Assembly: GCA_027063065.1 (NCBI GenBank) | Contig: JAMOSO010000035.1 | Location: 1-42,047 of the forward strand | Direction of reading: 5' to 3' | From: Planctomycetota bacterium | Lineage (GTDB): Bacteria > Planctomycetota > JAMOSO01 | DNA length: 42,047 nt | Shown: positions 7,393 through 17,700 of the stretch, piece after piece | How the letters are laid out: each line of letters opens with the position of its first letter | How positions within the stretch are numbered: the stretch's first letter is position 1 | Made by a program: the position numbers and the translations under genes | Notes under the pieces: generated by a model | Seen by the model: only the letters and a program-made list of their open reading frames with translations | Told to the model about the DNA's origin: nothing | Database searches by the model: none

Positions 7393-9193
7393 AAATTATC
7401 CAGAAGATATTTTGGACGAAATAGCAGATGAGTCCAAAATCAGCGATGCTGATTTGGATTTATTATTAGAAGTTACTGAATCCGATGATGTTCAAGCGGA
7501 TGTGAGTGATAATACTATTGATAATTTTGTTATATCTGCAGAATCCAAACCTGATTTGAGCAATCGCATAGAATTGTATCGCGATTTAGAAAGTAAGTTA
7601 ATTGCTAGATTTAGCAAAGGTCAAGATGTGGTGTTAAAAAAACCAGATCACATTAATTTAAATGAATTGCCTTTTAAAGATGCTAAAACTAAATCTAAAG
7701 CTAAATTAGTTAGCTCTAAAATATCACAGGCAAAAAAGAAAAATCCACTAGAAGCATTTATTAATGATCATAGCTCTGTAACTAAAGCGCATAAAATCAA
7801 ACATAAGTCTGTTAGCGGATTGAATTTAAGTTCTATTTTTGACCATGATGATACAAAAAGTATTGATAAACCATCACAGCTTACACCTATAGATAAAGAC
7901 ATTTTTAATGACTCTCTTGAATCGATGGCAAAACAATCTCAAAAGATGTTGGCAGGTACACGGGCAACAGATTTATTTCCTACTGAAGTTCTTAATGCTG
8001 ATAACGTTAATAAATCAACATCTAGTGATTCTACTATCTTTATGGATTTAGATGATAGTTTGGCGGAGGCACAGTCTGGAAAGGGTTTATTGGTAAATAA
8101 AGGTCAGGATGATGAGCTTGTTGATGTAGATTTAGATTCATTATTTTCAGGAACAGTTGTTGAAGATGCTGTAGATTTAGATACGCAACACCAACAAATA
8201 TTTGACGAAATTGCTGATTTTGAAGCGAAAGATATGGCTAAGCATCATAAAGAGGATGATCAACCTGATAAAACTAAAAATACAACTAAAGAAGTTATTC
8301 CAGTAGTAGATACGGTTGATATTGATAAAAATAAGCAAAATATGTGGCCGGATGTTAAAAGGCACACCAAATCTAAACTTGGCAAGCCGTTAGGTATTAA
8401 GTCTAAAAAATCTGCAAATGTATCAGCTGAATCCAATAATCAGGTTATTGATGAGCATATACAGGTAGACGATACTTCTTGGTATGATAAAACTCAATTG
8501 CACGAATGTAGTAAGACTCAGGATTTGGAAGAGGATTATTTGCAGGATATATTTGCACCAGAAAATGAGTTTGACAAAATCTTGTGCGAAGAAACTCCTG
8601 TCGTAGCTAATAATCAATCAAAAGAAATTCAATCAGAAAAGATTCAATCAAAAGAGTCAAAATCTGAAATGGCAGTTGATCCAGTCTTAAACTGTGCAGT
8701 AGATGAAAGCAGTTCTGTCGATACAGCAGAGTTATTGTCGCTAGATGATGAATTTGGTGATCATATCTTTGATGAGTTAGAGGATGTATCTAGCTTGATA
8801 AATGAAACAAAAGCACCAGATAATATAGGTAATATAAAACCAAAAATTCAAAAATCTTCAGCCTTAGCTGCATTAAATGATATGATGAGTGATTTAGATG
8901 AGCCTAAAGAGACTGCAAATGCAAAATTAAATACGCCTTCTAAATCTACATCAAATATTAAAGATATATTTACTAAATTTATGGTTATTTTACAAAAAAT
9001 GCTTAAACTACCAATGGTTCGGTTGAAAATTTTTTACGATAGAATTGCTAATATTTTTCAACCTATTGGGGATTGGATTAGGTCTATTCCTGGGCTTGAG
9101 AATCTTAGTTTTTCCATGCGAGATTGGGCGGGATATCTGGGTTCGGTTGTTTTATTTATATTGGTCATGGACAATATTTTACGGCGTTGGTAA
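7349..9193 (+). CDS. Large acidic, mostly disordered tail-anchored protein, unknown function
   Basis: No family recognised. The 614 residues are dominated by Asp, Glu, Lys and Ser with short Asp/Leu patches (VDVDLDSLF, DAVDLD) and a small repeat around EIQSEKIQSKE, so most of it is probably disordered. The last 90 residues differ: an amphipathic, basic/aromatic stretch (about 530-590) and a single C-terminal membrane helix (GSVVLFILVMDNIL) ending in RRW. That predicts a tail-anchored protein with a long cytoplasmic arm, or the reverse. The ATG at 7349 lies 44 bases inside the ATPase gene. No better in-frame start with a ribosome-binding site is seen downstream, although an AGAGGAAC at about 7378 is suggestive. 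Its Ser/Thr content and coupling to a kinase and AAA ATPase suggest a phosphorylated scaffold (inference). Confidence 0.72.
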   Translation: MINFRNIKIEEEHPENYPEDILDEIADESKISDADLDLLLEVTESDDVQADVSDNTIDNFVISAESKPDLSNRIELYRDLESKLIARFSKGQDVVLKKPDHINLNELPFKDAKTKSKAKLVSSKISQAKKKNPLEAFINDHSSVTKAHKIKHKSVSGLNLSSIFDHDDTKSIDKPSQLTPIDKDIFNDSLESMAKQSQKMLAGTRATDLFPTEVLNADNVNKSTSSDSTIFMDLDDSLAEAQSGKGLLVNKGQDDELVDVDLDSLFSGTVVEDAVDLDTQHQQIFDEIADFEAKDMAKHHKEDDQPDKTKNTTKEVIPVVDTVDIDKNKQNMWPDVKRHTKSKLGKPLGIKSKKSANVSAESNNQVIDEHIQVDDTSWYDKTQLHECSKTQDLEEDYLQDIFAPENEFDKILCEETPVVANNQSKEIQSEKIQSKESKSEMAVDPVLNCAVDESSSVDTAELLSLDDEFGDHIFDELEDVSSLINETKAPDNIGNIKPKIQKSSALAALNDMMSDLDEPKETANAKLNTPSKSTSNIKDIFTKFMVILQKMLKLPMVRLKIFYDRIANIFQPIGDWIRSIPGLENLSFSMRDWAGYLGSVVLFILVMDNILRRW

Positions 9194-9207
9194 TGTAAGG
9201 AATAGTT

Positions 9208-10581
9208 ATGTCAAAAAAAAATCCAGTGTTGCATTTATTACAAGAATTTTCCATACCTTTAATTTTGGGTATTGTGATTGCAATTGTATGGGCTAATACA
9301 GATTATCATTCTTATCATTATTTTTTAGAACATTCATTAGGTTTTCAGTTGCTAGGGCATAAAATTAATTGGCATTTTATAGTTAATGATATATTTATGG
9401 TGTTTTTTTTTGGTATTGCAGCGGTCGAAATTACCACGTCTGTATTGCCGGGTGGAGCTTTAAATCCTATTTCTAAGGCTGTTAATCCTTTGTTTGGTAC
9501 AATTGGTGGGGTTTTAGGACCTATCTTAGCTTTTTGGACATTGTGTCATACTATGCCAGTTGGACATTTGATAGGTATGGAAGATATTACTATGGATACC
9601 TTATTGCATGGATGGGGTATTCCTACTGCAACTGATATAGCTTTAGCTTGGTTGGTTGCTAGGATGATATTTGGCAGTAATCATCCTGCCGTAACATATT
9701 TATTGTTATTAGCTGTTGCCGATGATGCCATAGGCTTAGGCATTATTGCTATATTTTATCCTGATCCAGCTTTTCCAGTTGCACCCATTTGGTTACTTTC
9801 CACATTAGCTGGAATATTATTGGCATATATATTTCGTATTAAAAATATAAGAAATATGTGGCTATATATAATGGTGTGTGGTGGTTTAAGTTGGTTTGGA
9901 CTGATTCAATCGCATTTGCATCCTGCTTTAGCATTAGTGGTTATTATACCTTTTTTACCAGCTGATATAAAAAAACCACATCATCATGAGCGTATGTTTG
10001 ACGAAGATTTAGAAGACCATTCACCATTGGTAGAGTTTGAACATCGTTTTAAAATTATAGTTGATTTGGGCTTGTTTTGTTTTGGTTTAGCTAATGCAGG
10101 GGTTGTGCTATCTGGTATTAATTCTATCACTTGGATAATATTTTTATCATTATTGATTGGTAAAACAATTGGTATAACTTTTATGGGATATGTCGGGCAT
10201 CTTATGGGGGCTAAATTACCTCAACATATGAATTTTATCAATCTTATGGTTGTTGGTATTATTGGTAGCTTGGGCTTGACAGTTGCTTTGTTTGTATCAG
10301 GTGAGGCGTATAGTAATTATGCCATATTTGAAAATGCCGCAAAAATGGGTGCGTTGTTTTCGGTTGGAGCTGGTTTTATAGCTTATGGCTTGGCAAAGAT
10401 TTTTAAAATTGAAAAACATTATGAAATTTGTTGTCCCAAAAAAATAAAAAAACAAATGCATTGCCATACTCACGGTACTCGAGATTGTACTACTTGTATC
10501 AGAACTAAGGATAGTCTACAGGGTGGCAAGCCACCGGAAGATGGTGAAATGGAAAGTGTATTGACTAATGCAAATAGATAA
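9208..10581 (+). CDS. nhaA: Na+/H+ antiporter NhaA
   Basis: A 457-residue inner-membrane antiporter. The conserved ion-site motifs are present: GIPTATDIALAW with Asp143, and LLLLAVADDAIGLG with Asp172-Asp173, equivalent to E. coli Asp133 and Asp163/164. There are about 12 membrane helices. It exports Na+ in exchange for H+. It is longer than E. coli NhaA (388): about 50 extra C-terminal residues carry a Cys/His cluster (ICC, CHTHGTRDCTTC) that looks able to bind metal. A TAAGGAA ribosome-binding site lies 7 bases before the ATG. The gene starts 14 bases after the acidic-protein gene and overlaps hemY by 14 bases, so it belongs to the same long transcript. Confidence 0.96.
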   Translation: MSKKNPVLHLLQEFSIPLILGIVIAIVWANTDYHSYHYFLEHSLGFQLLGHKINWHFIVNDIFMVFFFGIAAVEITTSVLPGGALNPISKAVNPLFGTIGGVLGPILAFWTLCHTMPVGHLIGMEDITMDTLLHGWGIPTATDIALAWLVARMIFGSNHPAVTYLLLLAVADDAIGLGIIAIFYPDPAFPVAPIWLLSTLAGILLAYIFRIKNIRNMWLYIMVCGGLSWFGLIQSHLHPALALVVIIPFLPADIKKPHHHERMFDEDLEDHSPLVEFEHRFKIIVDLGLFCFGLANAGVVLSGINSITWIIFLSLLIGKTIGITFMGYVGHLMGAKLPQHMNFINLMVVGIIGSLGLTVALFVSGEAYSNYAIFENAAKMGALFSVGAGFIAYGLAKIFKIEKHYEICCPKKIKKQMHCHTHGTRDCTTCIRTKDSLQGGKPPEDGEMESVLTNANR

Positions 10582-11959
10582 TTTAGTTGTTGGAGCTGGT
10601 ATTTCGGGGATTAGTGCAGCTTGGGAATTGCAAAAAGCGGGTAAAGAATATTTGATTTGTGAGGCTAGTAAAAAAGTTGGAGGGTGTATTGCCACTAATC
10701 GCAATGGAGAGTTTTTGTGGGAAGAAGGCCCTTCTAGCTTTTTGCCTAAGGATGAGATTTTATCTTTAATATCTGATGCTAAATTAACTGATGATGTAAT
10801 ATGTGTAGAACGAAAATTACCGCGTTTTATTTTTTATAACAATAAGCTAAATGCTGTGCCAGCTAGTGTATTAGAATTTCTAACCAGTGATTTATTAAGT
10901 TTTAAAGGGAAGTTGCGTTTATTTATAGGTTTATTGGGTTTTATAAAACCTTTGCCTAAACACGAAGAATCAGTCAGAGAATTTTTTACACGTCATTTGG
11001 GTTATGAGGTTGCCGAGCGTTTAGTTGAGCCTTTTGTTTCTGGGGTTTATGCAGGTGATATCGATTGTTTAACCAGTCGAGCTGTTTTTGCAAAAGTTTT
11101 TAAAATCGCAGGCAAGGGCATATTGTTGCCGGGAATTATACCAGGTTTAATTAAGTCTAAATTTAGTCGGCATAATAAATCTAAAAAAATATTAAATCCA
11201 AATATGCCCAAAATTAAAAGGGGTAAGCTTTGTAATTTAACAAATGGTTTAGATTCTTTGCCCAAGGCATTAATTAAAGTTATGGGCAACAATGTTAGGT
11301 TAAATTGGCAAGCTATTGCTATTAAAAAGACTCAAGAAGGCTTTGTTACAACTTTTAAAACAGAAGATGGTTTAACTGAAGTTAGTTCTAAAAATTTAAT
11401 TTTGGCATTACCTGCGTATATAACAGCTAATTTATTGCAAGGTATAGATTTTGAAGCTATCGATAATTTAAATCAAATTAAATATCCTCCTATGGCATCT
11501 GTGATAACTTGTTGGGATCAAATTTCCGCCAAAAACGCCCCGATAGGCTTTGGCTTTTTAACGCCACGCAGTGAGGGAATACGCAGTCTGGGCACAGTTT
11601 TTACATCGGCATTATTTGCTGGGCGTTGTCCTAGTGGGTATCGTTTATTTACATCTTTTATGGGTGGGGCTACCGATAGTCAAGTCGATAAATTATCGGC
11701 AAATGATGTGGCGCAACAAGTAATTGATGATATAGCAAAGTGCGTTGATATTCCTGCTCAAGAGGCACAGGTTGTTGCAAGTAAGCTGTGGTCATCGGCC
11801 ATACCTCAATATAACAAAGGACATTTAGAGCATTTACATAAGATTAAACAAGCTCAAAAAAAGTTTACAGGTTTGTATTTAATAGGTAATTATTTTAGTG
11901 GAGTTTCGCTTGGGGATTGTATTTGTAATTCTCAAGAAAGTATAAAACCCATTTTGTAA
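10568..11959 (+). CDS. hemY: Protoporphyrinogen/coproporphyrinogen oxidase, HemY type
   Basis: A 463-residue FAD enzyme of the amine-oxidase superfamily. It has the dinucleotide motif VVGAGISG (7-14) with the acidic ribose contact ICEA, then KKVGGCIATNRNGEF and EEGPSSFLP, all typical of HemY/PPOX. Near the C-terminus GNYFSGVSLGDC is the second FAD signature. It performs the six-electron oxidation of proto- or coproporphyrinogen using O2. Sequence reading alone does not distinguish the two substrates. No other haem genes are adjacent. The gene overlaps nhaA by 14 bases and has only a weak ribosome-binding site (GGAA, 13 bases upstream), consistent with coupling. Confidence 0.92.
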   Translation: MQIDNLVVGAGISGISAAWELQKAGKEYLICEASKKVGGCIATNRNGEFLWEEGPSSFLPKDEILSLISDAKLTDDVICVERKLPRFIFYNNKLNAVPASVLEFLTSDLLSFKGKLRLFIGLLGFIKPLPKHEESVREFFTRHLGYEVAERLVEPFVSGVYAGDIDCLTSRAVFAKVFKIAGKGILLPGIIPGLIKSKFSRHNKSKKILNPNMPKIKRGKLCNLTNGLDSLPKALIKVMGNNVRLNWQAIAIKKTQEGFVTTFKTEDGLTEVSSKNLILALPAYITANLLQGIDFEAIDNLNQIKYPPMASVITCWDQISAKNAPIGFGFLTPRSEGIRSLGTVFTSALFAGRCPSGYRLFTSFMGGATDSQVDKLSANDVAQQVIDDIAKCVDIPAQEAQVVASKLWSSAIPQYNKGHLEHLHKIKQAQKKFTGLYLIGNYFSGVSLGDCICNSQESIKPIL

Positions 11960-11984
11960 GTATTTGTTGGCTGTAAATAATCTT

Positions 11985-12012
11985 TTGGTTGTTTTTGGCT
12001 TTATGGTATAAT
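11985..12012 (+). promoter_or_regulatory. Sigma70-like promoter with extended -10
   Basis: TTGGTT (11985-11990), a 16-bp spacer and TATAAT (12007-12012), with TG at 12004-12005 making an extended -10 (TGGTATAAT). It is placed 35 bp before the ATG of the DUF3108 gene, after hemY ends. The -35 is weak but the extended -10 compensates. Confidence 0.6.
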
Positions 12013-12047
12013 TACTAATCATTTAAATAATTTTAACGAGGTATTTT

Positions 12048-12851
12048 ATGCTTAAAATTAAATATATATTGGCTTTATGTTTTTGTGTTATCACTACTAA
12101 TCTGTGGGCATTAAATAATCTAACACTCACAGAAAAGAATATTGCCAAGATTATGCCAATCGGCGAAAAGCTAACCTATGCCATTCGTTGGACAGGTATC
12201 CCAGCAGGCAAAACAGTTATTGTCAACAAAGGTATTGTAGATGTTAAAGGACATAAGTGTTTTCATATTGTCAGTAGAACTAAATCTAATTCTTTTGTGT
12301 CAACGTTTTACAAGGTAAACGATACTATTGAAACTTGGATTGATGTTAAAACTATGGCATCACGCCGTTTTAAAAAGAAATTATGGGAAGGCTCTCATCA
12401 TCGCGACATATATGTGGAATTTGATTATGATAAGATGATTGCCACTCAATACTCACGCACGCCAACTGGTGCTTATGGTAAGGATTTAGATATTAAATTA
12501 GACGCTTATATGCAAGATCCTTTAAGTGCATTATTTTATTTTAGAAAATGTAAAAATTTAAAAAAGAACGATAATATTATTATTGATGTAAATGCTGATG
12601 AAAAAAATTGGAAATTATTAGTAGAAGTCAAAAATAAGGATAGTGTTAAATTGTGGGGTATGCGTAAATTTTGGACCTATGAAGTAAGTCCAGTAGCCTC
12701 ATTTGAAGGCTTATTTATCCGCAAAGGTGAAATGCGGATATGGGTTGATGAAAATTGGTGTATACCTTTAAGAATAAAAGTGGATGTTCCTATCGGTGCA
12801 ATTGCAGTTACACTAGAAAAAGCAGAACATACCAATTTGTTTAGTAGGTAA
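12048..12851 (+). CDS. Exported DUF3108 family protein
   Basis: A 267-residue protein with a Sec signal peptide: a short basic start (MLKIK), a hydrophobic core to about residue 20, and a probable cleavage after NLWA. The mature part matches DUF3108: PIGEKLTYAIRWTGIPAG, then a VSRTKSNSFVSTFYKVND stretch and an R-F-K-K-L-EG segment. It is a beta-rich periplasmic or outer-membrane-associated fold whose function is unestablished. The ribosome-binding site is AACGAGG before the ATG. It heads a group with kdsB 2 bases downstream, so an envelope (LPS-related) role is reasonable inference. Confidence 0.87.
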   Translation: MLKIKYILALCFCVITTNLWALNNLTLTEKNIAKIMPIGEKLTYAIRWTGIPAGKTVIVNKGIVDVKGHKCFHIVSRTKSNSFVSTFYKVNDTIETWIDVKTMASRRFKKKLWEGSHHRDIYVEFDYDKMIATQYSRTPTGAYGKDLDIKLDAYMQDPLSALFYFRKCKNLKKNDNIIIDVNADEKNWKLLVEVKNKDSVKLWGMRKFWTYEVSPVASFEGLFIRKGEMRIWVDENWCIPLRIKVDVPIGAIAVTLEKAEHTNLFSR

Positions 12852-12853
12852 AA

Positions 12854-13582
12854 ATGTCAAACAATTATATTGTAATACCAGCTCGTTTAGCATCTAGTCG
12901 TTTACCTCGTAAGTTATTGGCAGACTTATGTGGTCAAACGGTTATCTCAAGGGTTATTGCTAGGTGCAAATTGTCAAAAAAAGCTGATGGTGTTTTGGTT
13001 GCAACTGATAGTGAAGAGATTTTAAAAGAGGTTGAAGCCTGTGGTGCTATTGGGGTTATGACATCCGATAAGCATCGTTGTGGTACGGATCGCATAGCCG
13101 AGGCATTGCAAAATAATACAGCCAAGCATATTGTTAATGTACAGGGCGATGAACCGTTTATAGACCCTAAGCTTATAGATAAAATTTTTAGTGCTTTAGA
13201 ATCTGGTGACGATATGGTTTCGGCAGCTACAAGTATTGATGGTGATGCTTTATTAGATTCTTCTAACGTTAAGGTTGTTTTAAATGCTAAATCTTATGCT
13301 TTGTATTTTTCTCGTTCGGTAATTCCGTACAATCGTGATAGTTGCAACAATGTTGATTATTGGTGGCATTTGGGTATTTACGGCTATCAAAAAACAGTTT
13401 TAAATAAATTAACTACTTTAAAACCAGCCCCTTTAGAAATCGCGGAAAGTTTAGAGCAGTTGCGGGCATTACATTATGGAATTAATATAAAAATTATTAC
13501 TACTTCCGAAAAAGCCATAGCTATTGATACTATGGCAGATTTAGAATTGGCCAGAAAACTAATTAATGACAATTTACGCTGA
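12854..13582 (+). CDS. kdsB: 3-deoxy-manno-octulosonate cytidylyltransferase (CMP-Kdo synthetase)
   Basis: A 242-residue cytidylyltransferase that activates Kdo as CMP-Kdo for lipid A inner core synthesis. The N-terminal nucleotide signature IPARLASSRLPRKLL (8-22) is diagnostic. VATDSEEI, MTSDKHRCGTDRIAEA and NVQGDEPFI follow, all classic KdsB blocks, and EIAESLEQLRAL appears near the end. The length is normal. It begins 2 bases after the DUF3108 gene and overlaps the next gene by 17 bases. Its presence shows that the cell makes Kdo-containing LPS. Confidence 0.96.
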   Translation: MSNNYIVIPARLASSRLPRKLLADLCGQTVISRVIARCKLSKKADGVLVATDSEEILKEVEACGAIGVMTSDKHRCGTDRIAEALQNNTAKHIVNVQGDEPFIDPKLIDKIFSALESGDDMVSAATSIDGDALLDSSNVKVVLNAKSYALYFSRSVIPYNRDSCNNVDYWWHLGIYGYQKTVLNKLTTLKPAPLEIAESLEQLRALHYGINIKIITTSEKAIAIDTMADLELARKLINDNLR

Positions 13583-14702
13583 TTGTAATGCCACGACTCC
13601 AGTGGCTAAAGAAGTTTTAAATGGGATGTTGCCGTTTTTTTCTGAGGTATTTGCCAATCCATCGGCTACCCATAAAGCGGCCAGCAAGCCTAAACAAGCC
13701 GTTGCTAAAGCGCGCAGACAAGTTGCTAATTTAATAGGAGCTAAGCCATCGGAAATAATTTTTACTAGCGGTGGTACAGAAAGCGACAATATGGCTCTCG
13801 GTGGTGCTGTGCCGTATATGGCCAATAATCCATCGGATACAATTTTGGTAAGTGCTGTTGAGCATCCAGCGATTTTAGAACAGATACCCAATTTAAAACA
13901 GCGTGGTTATCAAGTAAAAATCATTCCTGTTCAGCCAGATGGCTCTATAAACTTAAAATCTTACAGTCAAATGTTGCAAGAATATAACGTATTGTTAGTT
14001 TCTGTAATGTGGGCAAACAATGAAACAGGCGTTATATATCCTATTGAACAATTAGCTAAATTAGCTCACGATGCGGGAGCTTTATTGCATACCGATGCTG
14101 TGCAGGCTGTTGGTAAGGTTGTTGTTGAAGTGAGCAATGTAGATTTATTATCATTGTCATCACATAAAATATATGGGCCAAAAGGTATAGGGGCTTTATA
14201 TGTTAAGCAGGGTTTACGTTTAAATCCAATTTCTTGGGGAGGTGGGCAAGAAGCTGGCATACGTTCGGGTACTTTAAATGTGGCAGGTATTGTTGGTTTA
14301 GGTATTGCCTCTCAGATGGCTGGTGATAATTTAGAGAAAAATAACAAATATATATTACAGTTACGCGCTTTAATAGAAACCCAACTGACATCGGCATTTC
14401 CAACAGCTTTGGTTAATGGTGCATCTCAAGAGCGTTTACCTAATACTATTAATATTGCTTTTAAAAACTTAGAAAGCGAGATGTTATTAATGTTTTTAGA
14501 TAAAGCGGGTATATATGTATCTGCTGGTAGTGCGTGTTCATCTGCCGACCATAAAGCAAGCCATGTGCTTAGTGCAATGAAATTACCCAAGCAATGGCTT
14601 TATGGTGTTTTGAGAATTAGTCTAAGTTATTTTAATACGCAAGAAGATATTAATCATATAGTTGAGACAATTATTGCTAGTGTAAAAAAACTTAGCCGTT
14701 AG
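13566..14702 (+). CDS. Cysteine desulfurase (NifS/IscS class I)
   Basis: A 378-residue PLP enzyme. DCNATTPV and FTSGGTESDNMAL are family signatures. His100 follows AVE, Asp177 is in HTDAVQ, the PLP lysine is Lys201 in SSHKIYGPKG, and the persulfide cysteine is Cys324 in SAGSACSSADHK on the long class I active-site loop. It takes sulfur from cysteine for Fe-S clusters, thiamine or tRNA thiolation. No iscU, iscR or thiI neighbour is present, so the sulfur acceptor is unknown. The start overlaps kdsB by 17 bases. The 3' end overlaps the convergent histidine kinase gene by 11 bases, so no terminator separates them. Confidence 0.94.
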   Translation: MTIYADCNATTPVAKEVLNGMLPFFSEVFANPSATHKAASKPKQAVAKARRQVANLIGAKPSEIIFTSGGTESDNMALGGAVPYMANNPSDTILVSAVEHPAILEQIPNLKQRGYQVKIIPVQPDGSINLKSYSQMLQEYNVLLVSVMWANNETGVIYPIEQLAKLAHDAGALLHTDAVQAVGKVVVEVSNVDLLSLSSHKIYGPKGIGALYVKQGLRLNPISWGGGQEAGIRSGTLNVAGIVGLGIASQMAGDNLEKNNKYILQLRALIETQLTSAFPTALVNGASQERLPNTINIAFKNLESEMLLMFLDKAGIYVSAGSACSSADHKASHVLSAMKLPKQWLYGVLRISLSYFNTQEDINHIVETIIASVKKLSR

Positions 14703-17700
14703 TTGTTTTAATAATTTCATTTTTTAACTCGGTTAATTTTTCTTGAATAGATGGTATTAAATTTTGAGTTGCTTCTTTTAAACCGTCTTTAGCGTTAAAT
14801 TCAGCTTGCTTGGCAATGTCTGATAAGCGTAACGCTCCTATGTTGGCAGCTGCGCCTTTTATGCTATGGGCATGGCGAGAGGCGTCTTCTAGTTTATTGT
14901 CATCTAATGATTTTTGACATTCTTGCAATAACTTTGTGATACTGTCTATAGCTGCATTTAAAACCTCATGCTGGGATTCAATATCGCCAGGAAATACTTT
15001 ATCAAGTTGGCTTGCATCATAAATACATAGCTCATTTTGTTTTGTATTGTTTATCGTATTTGTTGAAGTTGTATGTTTTTGTATAATTTGATTAACAGCT
15101 TTTTTTAATACTTCTAAAGTGAAAGGCTTATGTATAAGTTGTTCCACGCCTAATGCTTTAACTTGTTGTATTTTGTCATCGCTATTATCTAAAGCGCTTG
15201 TAACAATTACTTTTATATTTTTATATATAGGTTCATTACGGATATATTTTAGTAAGGCTACTCCATCCATATTTGGCATCATTAAGTCTGTTATTAAAAT
15301 ATTTGGTATAAAGTCCATTAAAATAGCAGTGGCTTGTGTGCCCTCTTCGGCTACTTTGATATCGGCATTGCCAATCACTTTATCAATAAGTTTCATCATA
15401 ATTTTACGAATATGCTTATCATCTTCTACAATTAATACTTTGGTTGCCATTGTGCTATTATCATAATTGTTACTATATTTTTTTAAGATTTGTAATAGAT
15501 TAGGTGCTTCTATTGGCTTGCTTATAAAATCATCCATACCAACTGCTAAACATTTTTCTTTATCACCTTGCATGGCATTTGCTGTTAAAGCAATAATTGG
15601 TATATGTTCATTGGCGGCTTCTTGTTGCCTAATAATTTTTGTAGTTTCATAACCGTCTAATATGGGCATCGCACAATCCATTAAAATAATATTATAGGAT
15701 GTGTTGTTAAACATTTCGATAGCTTCTTGGCCATTAACTGCAATTTCGGGTACAATATTGTGTTGCTTTAACATACCTTTGGCAACAATTTGATTAATAT
15801 CATTATCTTCTACAAGTAAAACCTTAAGCTCAGAAAGATTGATTTTTTGACGGTTTTGTAATAAATCTTTTTTTAGATTTATATTTGTTTTATTAATAGC
15901 TTCTAAATTAATGGTAAAATAAAAACAAGATCCTTCGCCTTTTACACTTTTAACTTTTAGTGAGCCATTCATTAATTCTACTAGCTGTTTGCTTATACTT
16001 AAACCTAAACCTGTTCCGCCAAATTGTCTAGTTATCGATCCGTCCGCTTGTGTAAAGGCGTTAAATATTTGTGTGCATTGTAGATTTGTCATACCTATTC
16101 CAGTATCGACAACGCTAAATGTTATATTAGATTTTTGCCCAATGGCTACGGTGTCTATAGTTATGTTAATTTCTACCGAGCCTTGATTGGTAAATTTAAT
16201 GGCATTGCTAATTAAGTTTAATAATATTTGACGTAATCTAATTGGGTCAGCTTTAAATATTTTATGTGCATTTTTTGGATAATTGATTTTTAATTTAATG
16301 CCTTTTTCTTGGGCTTTTAAATTCATTAATTTATATAGGTCATTTAACAATTGGTGTATGTCAGTTTCTATTAATTCGATTGATATTTTACCGGCTTCTA
16401 TTTTGGAAAAATCTAAAATATCATTAATAATTATTAATAGTTCTTTGGCAGATTTATTTATAGCATTTAAATCTTCACGTTGTTCGGCATTTAAATTGGT
16501 TTGCGCTAATAAAGCGCTCATGCCAACAATGCCATTCATAGGTGTGCGAATTTCATGGGACATATTTGCTAAAAATTCAGATTTTATTTTAGTTTCATTT
16601 TCTGCTTTTTTAGCTATCTTTTGTAATTGTTTTTCGTAGGCGCGCTGATTGGATAAATCTTTGCAGTGGGCATGTATTTGTTTTTTACCATTAATTTGTA
16701 ATACAGTTAAACAAATTTCTACAGGAAAATCCTGCCCATCAAAATTTTTATGTACCCATTCAAATCTGTAAAAATCTTTTTGTTTAGCGGCTTCAATCAT
16801 TTTATGTGCTTTGCTTCTAGAATCTTGCCCGTCATTTTGTATGGGTGGAGATATTTCTGCTGGATGGATATTTAGCAATTGAGATTTATTGTTGGCTTTC
16901 ATCATATCGATAGCGGCTCGATTGCAGTCAATAATTGTTTCGCCTGATAATAAAAAAATTGCATTGCCTGAATTGTTAAACAGTAATTTAAAATTATGTT
17001 CGGTCTCTTGTAGTTCTTGTATTGCTATATTTTGTTTTTGCAATGATTTTTCTAAGTCGACAGTGCGTTGTTGTACTGCTTCTTCTAAAATAATATTTTG
17101 TGTTTTATAGTTATTTATTTTTTTTAGGATTAATAAAATAATTAAGCCTGCAATAATAGCTGCACAAGTTGAAATCATAATATGTTTAAAATTATGTATA
17201 ATATGCATATCTGGCGCATATAAACTTATCAACTTTACGCCTTTTAAATTGATAGGATTTGATAAAATATTAAATTGTTTTTGTTTGATATTAACTTGTT
17301 TGGATTTCAAATTAAATGATAGTGTAGTTAGTTTTTCGTCGGCAAATTGTTTGCTTTTTTGTATTTTTTTTAATTTTTTGGCATTGATTGGGTATGCGCA
17401 GCGATATAGCCATTTGGGGCGATTGGTGGCAAAAATAATTCCATCTTCATTGATCATTATAAGCGGATTTGCGTGTTTGTTTAAAAGAGTGTCTAAAGCA
17501 TCTAAATTTATTTTAACAACCGTAACGCCAATCACCTTATTGCGATTTAAAACAGGCGTAGCATAATAAATGCCACGCTTGCCTGTTGTGATACCTTTTG
17601 CAATATATATAGTGTGTGTGCCTTTTGTTATTGTATTTTTAAAATAAGGTCTAAAGGCATAATTTTTGCCTGTTAGGGTTTTTTGATTTTTTTTGCCGTA

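Noticed and set aside
9045-9296. 83-codon frame bridging the acidic-protein and nhaA genes
   Set aside because: Out of frame with both genes, and no start signal.
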